From assembly GCA_040954595.2 (NCBI GenBank), contig CM082587.2:4216001-4280000 (forward strand): a DNA stretch of 64,000 bases, written 5' to 3'. Positions within the stretch are counted from its first letter, which is position 1; the number at the start of each line of letters is the position of its first letter. Origin of the DNA: Balanoglossus misakiensis (Eukaryota; Hemichordata). The position numbers and the translations under genes were made by a program. Below the pieces are notes generated by a model. It had not been told where the DNA came from. It was given only the letters and a program-made list of their open reading frames with translations, and searched no databases. Positions 12,101 through 24,859 of this stretch are shown in pieces.

Positions 12101-15100
12101 GAACTGTGGACCCCGCGGGACTGTGTTCGGCTTATGCCAAGGCGGCAACAGCTGCTGGGGCCAAGGTTTGTATCATCGTACTTGTCTGTCTGCTCTTCTG
12201 GTCGTCAAAAGATATTCTGCAACACACATTTCAATCGTATGTCTCACAAGATAGGAATATTTAGTTTGCGCCTCGAAAATCAAAGTCTTAAAACAAATCT
12301 CATATATTGCTCAAGGCAAATTTCGATTCTTCTCTCTTAAATTTTTGAAATAAAAATCTGGGGTGCGGTCACCATGCAAAATTCTAAGTGACAGAGCAAA
12401 ATCTATCAGATTGTGTTGATTCTTTGGAGAAAAAATAAAGTTTGGATTTTCATGAAAACAGGACATTGAGCATCATGTTTTCTAAAAGATTGTTCCCGAG
12501 GTCAGTGGTGCGGCGTAACTGGGGCGTAACTGGTGAATTGGCGTGCGGGCATAGGAAATAGCAATACTGGTATCAGTGTAAAAATCCCAACCATGCACCA
12601 CTCGTGAACTTAGCCCTGTACGCAGGGTTATCGTGACCTATATGTGACTACATGTATACGACCACTGTTGGTTCTGAAAATGCAGTCAACTACGCTGCAG
12701 GAAAAATTGCAAGGATTGTGTTTACAAATCACCACTACCACCATCACCACTTCCACCATCCACACAACAAAAGTAGGTTAATTTTAACAGCCCCCAGCTG
12801 TTGTTTGCCTGTCCCCATTGTCTGTCCATCTGTTGTCGGCTAAAAATGGGGCCTTGTCATAGTGCCAGGCCGAACAATAAATTATTCCCACCACCAATCA
12901 TGTCACTTGCACCTCAACTTGTCCCTTGTCATTGTGACCTGCAGCATGCAGTTGTAAACATGACGTTCTTTTCATCGTCAAACCTGACCTCGACGCCGAT
13001 TGGTCGTATACGGTGATACAACAGATGCACATTAATTCACTAGCAATTGTCAAGTTACTGGTAACCGGGTCAGGAACCCTGCCTGCACTATAGAAAGTGC
13101 ACTTGGCCCGTGATATCAAAATTCATTTGCACTGTTAATGTAAACGGGTCAGTAGTACCCTGTATTATAGAAAGTTCACCGAACCTGTGATATGGTGGCA
13201 ATTTGCAAAGTCGTAAAATACGTCCTATTTACGGCAACAGTTTCTGCGTTGTATGACTCCGGGTCGCGAGAATGGCATGTTGTAAAATAGCGAGGTTCAG
13301 TGACTGTGTTTGTGGAGGCAAGCACGCCATGTCGCACGAATATATTACATGGGAAGGTGTGACAATGTACGTGCGCGTCATGGTTTCGACCTCTGCTTGA
13401 GGCGCTAACAACTTTCACCATGCTTTTTCATTGTCTTCTGTCGCCATGTAAAAGATGTAGAATTTTACACCTCGATAAATTCTCCAACTATGCAAATCAA
13501 CGCGACAGTCAAACATTTGTGCCATTGTGCCCTGCGTTGCGGCCATTTAGCCACAGTCACCATGATAGCTAGTGCATGGAGAATTGGCCAAGCCACCACA
13601 GTCTGTCGATCTAAGAAGTTGACCCATCCTCGTTCGGGGTGCCGTCTTGTTGTATACTTCACAGGTGATTCTCAACTGTCCGGTGACGGGGTTCGACGTT
13701 CAGGAGGATGACTTTGGTGTGAAGAGAGTCAAGGCCGTCAAGACAGAGTCAGGAACCATCAGAACACCTGTTGTGATCAACTGTGCAGGTTGACAATCTC
13801 AGTCTTGTCCTTATTTCACAGGGAATTAAACTGAACGCAAAGCTGAAAGAGACATTTTAATAAAACAAATAAACTCTCTCACAGGTTTTTACACCTTTTA
13901 CTCTTTGCTATGTATTCATATCCAGGTGTTTGGGCCCCACAAATCGGAGCAATGGCAGGGGTCAAAGTTCCTCTGATGGCCATGAAACATTCATACGTGG
14001 TAACCGAGAGAATTGAAGGAGTTCAGAACCTGCCAAACATCAGAGATCACGATACATCCGTTTACCTGAAGGTTCAGGGGGATGGGCTCTCCGTCGGTGG
14101 CTACGAACTCAATCCAATCTTCTGGGATGACGTAAGTTGAACACTGCCCTCATAAACTTGGACGAAAATACTTTGTTTTTATGAGTTAAAAGCTATGTTG
14201 GACAAACATTTTTGAGAAAAAGTGGCTTAAATTTAAAGCATATCACACCAGTCGGAGAAGAAATTGGAAATAGTTGGACTAAATCTTTAACATTTTTTAG
14301 AGGTCAGACATACAAGCGATCAATAATCACCTCAATTTACTTTGGATAATATTAATTTTCCACAGGTAAAAGAAGATTTTCCATTCTCACTTTTTGATCT
14401 GGACTGGGATGTCTTCATGCAGCATGTAGAGGGCGCTATTAACAGAGTTCCTGCACTTGAAACAGCTGGTATTAAATCTACTGTGTGTGGACCAGGTGTG
14501 TTACATTTTGGTCTGTGTAATAGAAAGAGCCGTTAAAGATAATAATTTGTAAAAAAAACTTTCGAGTTTTTTGCCATACTTTCCGTTAAGATCAGCTGTA
14601 TTATTCCTCTCGACATTCTTTATGATGTCCATTATCTTCATTGCTATGGTAACTGAGTCGTTTGTTTATATGTGTTCAGAGTCGTTCACTCCAGACCACA
14701 AAGCACTGATGGGAGAAGCACCAGAAGTGAGGGGTTACTACCTGGGCTGTGGTTTTAACAGCAGTGGCATGATGCTTGGTGGTGCGTGTGGTAAGGAGTT
14801 AGCCCACTGGGTGGTCCATGGAAGACCCGAACTCGACATGTATGCCTATGACATCAGGTGAGTTCAGTGTGGTGTGTCATTACACCTGCGCCTGATGAAT
14901 CAAAGCTGTGGAACCATGAACTCACTCTTGGTGGTTCGGTATGCATTCTGTGTTCTGGAAACCTATACCCAATATTTCTTTTCCCGAAGGCGTTTTCCAA
15001 CCAGTCTCACAGACAACCCCAGGTGGATCAGAGAACGAAGCCATGAGGCATATGCCAAGAAGTACAACATGGTGTTTCCCTATGACGAACCCCTAGCCGG

Positions 15101-17731
15101 CAGAAATATGAGACACGATCCTTTCCACCAGGTACTGGTGCATGCAGCTTTGCTGTTCTTGCTCCCTTGTGTATCTTATGCAAGACTCAACTCTAATTTA
15201 CATCTACCTATATTAATTGACGTTTTAGTTTTAAAAAGCAGTATTCTAATAATTTGTGTAACAAATACATAATATTACAAATTTTGTATCGCGTTTATAA
15301 AGCAGTTTTAAACGAGCGAGACACATCAAGTGCGGTATGGAAATGCGCATGCAGTGTACATTCAGAGTTTGGTCCGACTCAGTTTCCCTATGTTTGTTTT
15401 GATATCAGGTGTTACAAGATGCTGGATGTATTTCCCAAGAAAGGCTCGGCTGGGAGAGACCCGGTTGGTTCAGTGATAAACCAGCCCCAGTGAGTATTAT
15501 TCTGATTCTGAACCTTACTCGCGTCAGTTGTCGCCAGCTGTGATTGCACCAGACCGTCCATCCTCCTGTCCTGTGCTTAAACCAAGGTATTTTCAGATTC
15601 TGATTCTACTTTGAATTAACATATGCCTGCATGTCTATCATTTTCAGGTTCTTGACTATGACTACTATGGATCATATGGTTTTGCCAGACATACCGATTA
15701 TGAATATGAAAATAGGCTTTCTGATGAGTATACGTTTCATTGGCCAGCACACCACCACGTGGTAAGTGCAGCAGCGTATTTCATTGGCCATTATGTACAT
15801 ATGAGGTATTAAAGGGAGAAAGTTGCAAGTTATATTCCTCTAAATCGTTCATCGAATCTTTAACCTAGTCTGCCTATAGTTTGCGTACAGTTGACCAGTA
15901 TTTCAAGAAGTCAAACAACATAGACATAATTGTCCAACATTTTAGATCAAACAAAATTGGCCAAAAAATTCCAAAAAAGAAAGCGACTGTATCCCTTTAA
16001 TTACTCACCAACTGAGTGACTTGATTAATGATGGCATGTTGATATACCTGTAGATAATCATTGTGACTGTTTATCCTGCGACAAAGAAGTGGAAATTCGG
16101 TGCCAATACTAATTCTTTGTAGTATACAATATACCACCGTATATATCAGTGACGCTGGAAACACTTGGTGGAACAAGAGAGATCCTGATCGATTTGAAAT
16201 ATATGAGACCAGTTATTTTGTTATTCATAAAATGACTCTAATTAAACCCAGGAATCACGGGTCGGGCTAGGGTACGGTGGAGGCATGGCCCCTCCACTTG
16301 TAAAAGTGTAGGGGCTATGTACATGTAGTACTTGTAAAACACTTTATTTTCGCGAGTTGAAATTTTCGCGATATCGAGAGAGGCCACTGTTTCGCGAGTA
16401 TTAATTTAATGTTTCATTCACTGCATCATTATCTTCAAAAAAAATTTACGCGACTTTTTATTTTCACGCTATTTTGGCTCTCGCGTATTTCGCGAAAATT
16501 TGTTGCTCGCGAAAATAAAGTGTTTTACAGTACTAGTATTAACTTAAGCACTTAATGTTTTGGAATATGCACTGTTTGTTAACCCACTCGCTTTTATGTG
16601 TTCTATGAATTCAATTATGTGTACACGGTACTTAAAATGACACTCCCATTTTGTAAAATTACTCAAATCTTGGGGTTCTCATATGTTGAGATTCCTATGG
16701 TCGGTATATTTTCTTTGCACGCATTGCACGATATAAGGATTGATAGTATTCTCGGAGAAGTTCCAATAATGCTGATTCAGCTATATTCGCATCTCATATA
16801 TTTGACAGGAGCACGTTTACCCTTGGCACCCTTAAGCCCCAATATCTGCCATTTTTGGCATTGTGATCTTTTACTTTATAACATAGAATGGTGAAATGAA
16901 ATGAGATAACCAGTGGGTATATATTGTCGACTTCTAAATATGAACAAGTTAAATAATAAACTGTGCAGCATCCGAGTACACAACTATCGAATGCGTCTTC
17001 ACAAATTCAAAATGGTGTCACCCATCTGCTAAGATTATCGATTAAAATGTACTAAAAGTGGTAGCTGTTGGGGCTTGAATATGCTATCTGTAAGCTAGCT
17101 ATTTAGTGGACCATATACCTTGCCACTTACACTGTAAGTACAACAAATTTCACAAAACGGGAGTGTTACTTTAAAGGTATACAGTCACCTATGCAAATTT
17201 AGTTATGTTACCATAGCAAATTAAGATTTAGCCAATCACAGATTTTCAGGGTGGCAAACGCAAAAAAAAAACCGTGATCCACCATATTTTCTTTAGGACA
17301 CCACCAAGTTACGCTATTTCAGCCATATATGGTAATACGTAAATTGTAGGTGACCGTATACCTTTAATGTACAATACGGTGATATTTGAATTAATCATAG
17401 AATTTTTTACTGCATGTATATTATTTTGCTATACAAGACTTACTTTTGCTAGAAATTTTCTTTCATTTTACCCGTTTCTGAAAACAGATCGGTGAAGAAG
17501 TCAAAGCATGTCGCGAGCGGGTAGCGGTTTTCAATATGTCATGTTTTGGTAAATTCTATCTGGTTGGTCCTGATGCACAAAAAGCTGTGGACTGGATATT
17601 TACCAATGACATGTCCAAACCTGCAGGTATCTTTAAGAAATAGCGTGAATGACAATGTTCTCGTTTGATGAGAACTGGTACATAAAAAAGTAACTTATAT
17701 GATATATATCAGTTGTAGTCGGACTAATTAC

Positions 17732-17827
<96 letters not shown>

Positions 17828-20501
17828 GGTAAAAAAAATCTTTCTCCAATTAATTCAGTACAATGAATGGTGTTTTACCATATTGTTGGCATATTATAGT
17901 AACATGCCCTCGGGCTCTTCGTATCACTCTATGGCTTATGAAAAATGGATTGTTTGAACAAAAATAACAGAAAAAAAAATCACACATTGGTATATATTTG
18001 TTTATGTATATATTCGAAATGGGGAGCTAAAAAGTTTAAGTAAGGGATTACATTCATTAACTCACACGAAACGACATTTATATCCCCTGTACTTTTGACC
18101 TAATGATGCGGGCAACGACCGGCTCAGACAAGAAGTCACAGTATGACTTCTGAGGAGACTTTATTTTTGAAAGAAAGGCCATGTATAACTGACTAGATTG
18201 AGTTTGATCAAGAAATACAAAGGACACCGTAATTCTTACGAAAGTTTAGGTAGCATGGTGTGCATATTAACAGTTAATTTGCATATTCAATGAGGCCGCA
18301 TATCAAGACGATTGCACAGGTGCTTTGATCGCCCAGTGTTTACACAAACCGAAAGTTTGGTGGGCATGGCTTTAAAATTCAGTGCTGTGGCGAGTTTTAT
18401 AGTGGGTAATACCAAGCAGATAACTCAATAAATTGCACCCTGAACGACGTGTAATTTTTTTTCAAAAAGTTCAATGGACATGGTGTGATGATTTATGTCG
18501 TGGATTAATATTTGGTGGATACTGATTGCAAACTAATACCTCATGTGCATATTTAATCAAGCAATGAGGCCCTTATTGAAAATATCCCACAGTGACTTTG
18601 ATCAAACCATTAGAGATATATTATACACAGTAATTAATCAGAAAATAGGATGTAAAGGGTGAGCAGATCGATGAAGGAAAAACTGCAATATAAAATCATA
18701 TTCCTATTGTGAAAATCTCGCTATGATTTAATACATTTGTTATATATTGAGGATAAACATTTGTCTCCACGTGGGGACAATCAAAGTTCCACTTTGAGTG
18801 ACATCTCTTTATCGTTCTGATTGTAGGAGCCACCGTCTACACATGCATGTGTAATAAACTTGGCGGTGTTGAGAGTGACTTGACTGTGAGTACACTGGAA
18901 CCAACCGATGACAGCTCTGTATTGGCACCCAAATCAGATGGTACGTCTTACAAGTCCTTTGTGAAGTATATGTATCAATATTTTTGACTTGTGCTTTCTT
19001 GAGTATCTTCCATGGGGAGTAACCACAGCAACAAACTGATATAAGATGCAGTTCTTTCATGAAATATTCTTCTCTCCAACAGACGTGGCGTTTTACATCG
19101 CAGCAGGTGGTTCCAACTCACAGCAGAGCTACTCGCACATTCTGTCCACCATCCAAGACATGGGATTCAGGTGTGAATTGATCGACCATTCTGAAGAAAT
19201 GGGTATTCTGAGTTTACAAGGCCCTTATAGGTATGTCGTCTGGTACCAGTTAGTTTAGTATTTTTGTGCTATTTTGGTAACGTTACATGTTGGTAAATTC
19301 ACATTGTAGTTGATTGCTGAGATGGCTATTACTGAAACTTGAGTCTCTCCAAAGCTTCTGTTTAAAAAGATGTTCTGTCTTGTTGGTTGATTACAGCCGA
19401 GAAGTTCTACAGCAGCTGACATCAACAGATCTAAGCAACGACAACTTCCCCTTCTCCACACACAAGCTGGCAACCGTTGCCGGTCACCAGGTTCGACTCC
19501 TTCGTCTCACGTTTGTCGGAGAACTTGGCTGGGAGCTGCACATTCCAAATGACTCCTGTGTTCCCGTCTACCAGGCCATCATGGAGGCTGGTGCCAGCTT
19601 TGGAATCGCTAATGCGGGTTTCCGAGCTATGGATTCACTCAGCGCAGAGAAAGGTGAGTGCTCCTGGCGTTAATGTGCGTGAATGTAAAGAGAGAATGCG
19701 TGTGTGTGTGGAAGTTTGGCAAGTACTATTATGTCACTCAACACATTTGCATGATTCGGTTTTTTTTTTAATCGCGCGACTTATACATGGCGAAACTGTT
19801 TCTTTCTGAAAGAGTGACATAAAAGCTACCGAATTATGTAGAAATTAGCTACAACGGATTTCCCCTTTAACAGGTTATCGCCATTGGCACGCTGACGTGA
19901 GAATGGACGACACACCTTTGCAAGCCAACCTGGCCTTCACGTGTAAACTGAAGAAGGACACACCATTTCTTGGAAGAGAGGCTCTTGAAAGACAAAAGAA
20001 GGAAGGCTTGAAGAAAAAATTGGCCTGCTTTATTGTTGATGGGTAAGTGTCTCAAAAAGCGTTCCCCTGTTCATGGATGTATGAGGCAAATAATATAGGG
20101 TTATTCACAAAATACGGCCCCGAGTTGCTAATTTTAGTCAACAAAATCCCATTAATGTCACTTCTGTTTTTTTTTAACTTTGCAGCTACACTCCTCTGCA
20201 TGGTCTGGAGGGTATCTGGAGGAACGGTCAGGCCGTGGGAGCTATACGGTCTACACAGTTCGCCTTTGCGCTGGGCAAAACCATTGCCTATGGATACGTC
20301 CACCATCCCGAAGGTGGCGTTGTCAACAACGCATATCTGAAAGAGGGCGAGTACCAGATAGAGAGCATGGGGGAATTATTCCCGGCCACTTTCCATGTCA
20401 AGTCTCCGTTTGATCCACAAAACAAGAGAATCAAGGGAATTTATGATGCTTTTGTACCAGATGTGACATCACAACAAAAAGAAGGCGTGGCGATGACCTG
20501 A
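9113..20501 (+). CDS. SARDH: Sarcosine dehydrogenase, mitochondrial (16 coding exons)
   Basis: Oxidatively demethylates sarcosine to glycine in the mitochondrial matrix, using covalent FAD and tetrahydrofolate. Exons: 9113-9443, 11439-11617, 11986-12165, 13665-13788, 13926-14131, 14366-14495, 14680-14857, 14990-15131, 15409-15489, 15648-15761, 17488-17626, 18827-18940, 19083-19230, 19397-19653, 19874-20042, 20186-20501. All joins are GT/AG and in phase, giving 935 residues (vertebrate enzymes are about 918). The Arg-rich start ([16 protein letters not shown]) looks like a transit peptide. The dinucleotide fold is [11 protein letters not shown] (GGGSVG 73-78). [11 protein letters not shown] places His108 where the family attaches FAD. 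The middle matches the oxidase domain (GYEANPIFW-like [39 protein letters not shown]). The C-terminal half is the aminomethyltransferase/folate-binding module ([13 protein letters not shown]-like [27 protein letters not shown] near the end). DMGDH is the nearest alternative, but the exon-by-exon match is to SARDH. Confidence 0.97.
11384..11408. repeat. TA microsatellite in SARDH intron 1
   Basis: An acacaca stretch runs into alternating ta repeats about 30 bp before the exon 2 acceptor at 11438. It is close enough to lie near the branch-point region, but the tract gtcggtctgtctttccag after it gives a normal acceptor. Confidence 0.8.
13055..13208. repeat. Diverged tandem duplication (two units of about 76 bp) in SARDH intron 3
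   Basis: Both units contain, in order, a block ending aacgggtca or aaccgggtca, then accctg, tatagaaagt and tgtgatat or cgtgatat, and end in atttgc. The unit boundary is near 13131. There is no coding content. Confidence 0.65.
15808..16001. mobile_element. MITE-like element with short terminal inverted repeats (SARDH intron 10)
   Basis: The left end reads ttaaagggagaaagttgc and the right end, reverse-complemented, reads ttaaagggatacagtcgc. That gives near-perfect inverted ends about 190 bp apart with an AT-rich interior and no open frame. The size and structure fit a non-autonomous DNA transposon, though only one copy is visible here. Confidence 0.5.
16327..16537. mobile_element. MITE with long inverted repeats of TTTTCGCGAG type (SARDH intron 10)
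   Basis: The left arm holds gtaaaacactttattttcgc followed by gag. The right arm, reverse-complemented, carries the same block, and both are preceded by agtact. Further inward both arms repeat ttttcgcga motifs, so the whole 210 bp could fold as a hairpin. There is no open frame. These features fit a palindromic miniature inverted-repeat transposable element inserted in the intron. Confidence 0.8.
17171..17367. mobile_element. MITE with inverted ends ttaaaggtatac (SARDH intron 10)
   Basis: The left end is ttaaaggtatacagtcacct; the right end, reverse-complemented, is ttaaaggtatacggtcacct, with one mismatch in 20 bases. The interior includes tagccaatcacag and no open frame. A second, partial, inverted copy lies at 4048-4162, which shows that it is dispersed. 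It ends about 120 bp before the exon 11 acceptor. Confidence 0.8.
17736..17827. repeat. (AATC)n microsatellite, about 23 copies (SARDH intron 11)
   Basis: An uninterrupted tetranucleotide tract of about 92 bp, 110 bp downstream of exon 11. Perfect repeats of this length are usually polymorphic. It has no spacers, so it is not a CRISPR array. Confidence 0.97.
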
Positions 20502-23500
20502 TGAACAGTAGTAGATCATGTATTGTTGATGGTTCCAATCCTTCAACCTAAACAGAAAGTTTGCCCCAATAACCTCCCAGAGTGATAGTCAAAGCGTCGA
20601 AATCCGGTCTTCTTTTGTCTGAAAGTGTTTTACTATACAGAGATTCAAGTGTTTTGCATTACCCATAAAGCAGTTTCTCGTGTTTTTTAAATAAGGGTGG
20701 AAAGGTTGTAAATGTTACTTGGGGCAGTCATTCTAAAATATGTTTTACGAGCACATTCAAGCAATCAGGTGGTAGCTACAGAGATATTACCTTTCAAGTT
20801 TGTTTTATGACCTCGGATTGATGCTACTTGATTTGGGAGGGGGGTTAAGACTCGTTACGAAATGCCTGGCGCATCGCTTCTTCTAGACTGTGTCTCTATT
20901 AGTTTGCTTTTTTAGTTGTCTATAGTGCAATGCTACATGAAAATTGTACAATTGTATTATAACGATGATTTTAATACGGGTACTTCTTATCCTGAGCAGC
21001 TGCAGACAGGGTGAGAGCAACCCTTTAACCATTTCACCACCAAATAAGAAGACATTTGCGGAATGAATCAACCGCAGACATACAGGATGTTTCACCGAAT
21101 GAGTGCAACATTTCAATAACACTGTAGTATAACAGTACTAAATGTATAGTATATGAACAGTATTAATGTAATGAAATTTAAAATTACTCTATGCATGATA
21201 TGGAAAATAGTGAAATGTATTGACATAATAAATGTTCTTCATGTTATTTCTTTGTTGTGGCGTTTGTGTAACATTCTCCCAATTGTAAGTAACGTAGCCT
21301 CTATTGGTCATATTAAGCACGTACATGTAGTGTAGACACATCATGTCCGCCATCTTGGATAGAGAAAGTGATGGCAATGGCATGCAAATTTTCTTCTGGA
21401 GTCGAGACACGAGGGCGCAAGCAGAGACAGCAGTTTATTATATGAGGTTTTGCATTCCTATATGTATTCTGAGATTATTTGAATACATGGTTCCGTAAGT
21501 AGGAGAGGTTGGGAGATGGTAGATCTAAAAATAAGGATTGGCAAGTGAAGCAATCTGGGAAATTCAGTAGATAGGTTTGGGGTTTGCTCTGGCCAGAATT
21601 TGCCTATTCGTGATGTGTGTAGACCAGGTAGAAGCGTATGGAGCGACCTGCTTTCTGTCTATGGTTCTATCTGTTCTATTCTGGACAAAGTCGTTGCCAA
21701 GGCCTTCAAAATAGGAGTGTTTGTACCGTCTTTCAGCATCTATGAAGTGCTAAGCTGAAGGTACTTAGGAACCAGATTGCGCCCTCTTTCGGCTGAATAC
21801 GGCAGGACAAATAGTTACATATACACACGTACATTGAGCCAACATATGCAAGGTACGGACGGTAGACGTGGGAAGTTAGGGTCCCGGTGTTCATCGCACC
21901 AGTAGTCGCGCAGGTTCACCAGTCACGCCCCCCTTTCCCCAAATCCGAGTAGTCGGGGTCTGTACCCGGAACATTTTCGAGTGTTTTCGTGCGATCGGCG
22001 GTCGAGCGACGGCGAAGTCCAGCAACCGAGAAATCACTTAATCAGGTCAGTGCAGCCTTTGCCTGCGTAAGGCCAGTGTTTATCATGTTCGTCGACCGAG
22101 TTCTTGTTACTGGTCGTGCTTACAAGAAAAAACGGGCGATCGTGGACATGGTGGTGCCATGTGGTCACATTTTTCTCAGGGAGTGAATGTATTCTGATCT
22201 TGCACTTTTCGTATGTATACATAAGTAGTTTGGCAGACGACCTTGAGCGAGCAGTTGGTTGGGAGAAATAGGTTAAGCTGAAATGAGGTCACTGTACTGT
22301 GCTGGTACTTGTCCATATTGAGTTCATCCTGTAGTGTACTGGGTATTTTGGGGGAACAGAGCCCTGTGAGCTATGTATTTTGAGAGTTTTACATTGAAGG
22401 ACAGATATTCCTTATTCAAAATGCAAGATTTTTCTATAGAGAGTAACCTAATAATGGCGTTTCTGGCAGTGGTGCACTGGCTTAGTTCATTGTACTTATT
22501 GACAAATTGCAAAGGTTGGGCATGTGTACAATGTACTCCTCAGCAGGTCGCGTACCCGGCAAAGGTCGGTGAGTCCCTGAGGTTATTTTCCCATCTCCAA
22601 GAAGCGTTTTTTTTACGAGAAAATATGTACGACAAACGCTGTGGTCTCAATGTCCTTCAACGAACTATTGCTTTTACGTCTGTATCAGTGGAACTAGAAA
22701 TAGTGTGAATGGGGTCAGTGTCGTTTGCGACGACCTATATCTTTAATTTTAAAAGTACAGCAGGTACCAGTTTATTTTTGGCAGAGAACCTATTTATCTA
22801 CTTAGCAGTCACCAGATTTTGACCGACCAGCTTGAGAAGATTTTATGACTTTATTTTATGAATTAATAACTGTCATTCTCAACTTGCCCCAATTTCTGTT
22901 GACCCAGATAGCAATTTCCTTTTAAGAAAATCAGTGAATTACCAGTTTTGAAGTCTTTAGAGGTCACTATTTTACCATCAAAGATATGACTGATTATTTT
23001 AAATTAGTCTACTACCGAGAAATTGCATTTACGGTGACCTAATGTAGCTTTTACAGGTGAGCATATTCTCAGAATGTAATGTACATCCAGCTATCTCAAA
23101 AACTAGTTGTATTGTCCATTTCATATTCTCACAATAATGTGTTACATGTACTTTATATGCTGAAAATATCCAAATTGTATTTTGGGGTAATTTTAATCAT
23201 TTTAATAAAAAAAAAAAATTCAGACACCAATGCTTTGATAGGAGTGTTCTCATTGTACATTTTAAATGGTTACATACAACATGTATTGGTTGTCAGGGTC
23301 TCCTTGAACAGCGTAAACAATGTGGATAGTGTGTTTGTAAACAAAAACAGTTGCACACGTGCAGTTTAGACGACCCCCCCCCCCCCTTTAATGTGGCTTG
23401 CCTTTGATCTAAACTGGAACGTGACCTCATTTCCTATTCTAACCATGTACACGTACACCTAAGGGGCCATGGATACAATGTAAGTTAAACTCGCGCATGA

Positions 23501-24859
23501 CAAACACAACTACAAATGGCATTTGATTTTGACCCCTTCCATCCCTCCGTTTGGGTGTGTGAAAATGCGACAAAGAATGCTTTGAACGTTGACATACATG
23601 TACAGAGGCCCCTCAAAGACATATATTTGTTCCAAACCAAGTCAGGTGAAGGAAAAGAGTACATGTCAATCAGAATTGCGCTGTTTTCTGAGCGTAACTA
23701 ACAAAACCCCTCCATCTGTGAACTAAAACTAAAGGGTACGTGGCATTAAGGAGTGGGGTTATCAATGGACTAATGTCGCTTTGTCATGAAAATTCAACCC
23801 GACAAAAACATCGCACGAGACTGCACGTGTAGTCTACAAGAAAATTGATCTGCAGCTCATGGGACAAAACAAATAGTTGAATGGCTGTGCGCAGTCAACT
23901 AAGGTCAGGGCCGACGTCTGTTGCGTTGAGTGACTTCCAAAAGAAAGGCTCTATACACTGTATTTATGCACTGTCTGGCCAAGGTCACTCCGTAATACAA
24001 ACCAATGATACAACATTGTAAATACACAGCTGATAGCTGAAAAATGGAACAGTACATGTATTATGTGACTTAAACATGGAAGAGAACTGCACATGTATTT
24101 TGCTTAATTTTTTAAAAATATTAGAACAGTCTGTTCATAGCTTGATACAAGTCATTTAGCCAAAAAAGATAAATAACAGATTATTCTCATGTCAGAAGTG
24201 TCTGTTTTAATGCATTTATGACTCTGATTTTAATTAGTTTGTGCCACAGTCATTGTGTTTGTACAACTGTGACAGCTCCTGATCTCAGGAGATACATGTA
24301 TCTGGTGTCCATCGCTCAGTTATCCTATTGTGTAATAGGCCACTTACATATGATATATATATATTTGTTATTATTAGCTATGACTGTTTTACACATTAAC
24401 AGCAATATTGTTCAATCTACCACAGAGTGTGTATACAGTTTTAACAGTAATAGCAATCAAATTCTTTTGTCTGTTTTTGCTATGTACGGTGGCGTGGGTT
24501 CATGGTTTTTCTTTTCTTTTTTTCTCTCTCTCTCTCTCAGAATGAAATCAAGATGATGACATCTGAATTTGGTTGTCATGGTAACTGTTACAGGAAGCTG
24601 TGATTTTTTCAGGATTAGGCATTTTCGTGGTAGCTGTGGATTACCTGCAGGCATTAAGCAACTGCCCACGCTTACATGTGAACAAGCATAATGAGGATGG
24701 TGATATATTTATAGTTATAGCTGTTTGAGATATGATTTCAGGAAACGTGAAGGGCACAATACCCAGGGGAAGTTGTACGTAACGTGTGAAGGGGTTTCCT
24801 AATTAGTCTTTCAAGCGACTTGACAGATCGACTCGAGGAGAGATAGATTTTGCTTCTAT
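20502..24859. other. SARDH 3' flank and NR5B upstream region, no coding sequence supported
   Basis: The left part is the probable SARDH 3' UTR. Around 21960-22046 a CG-richer patch ends in a donor-like cttaatcag/gtcagt, and an acceptor-like gatttcag occurs at 24734-24741, 118 bp before the NR5B ATG. Together they could be a non-coding first exon and an intron of NR5B, which is a guess. A C-run occurs at 23371-23386. No recognisable protein is encoded here. Confidence 0.4.
21227..21232 (+). terminator. Candidate SARDH polyadenylation signal
   Basis: AATAAA lies about 725 bp after the SARDH stop codon, in an AT-rich 3' flank with no other gene. It is the first canonical hexamer I found after the stop; the UTR length is inferred. 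Confidence 0.45.

Noticed and set aside
17736-17827. Repeat array that might suggest CRISPR
   Set aside because: It is a pure tetranucleotide microsatellite without spacers, inside an intron of an animal gene.
22373-23369. Open frames of about 100 codons upstream of NR5B
   Set aside because: AT-rich composition, no domains, and no consistent donor or acceptor signals.
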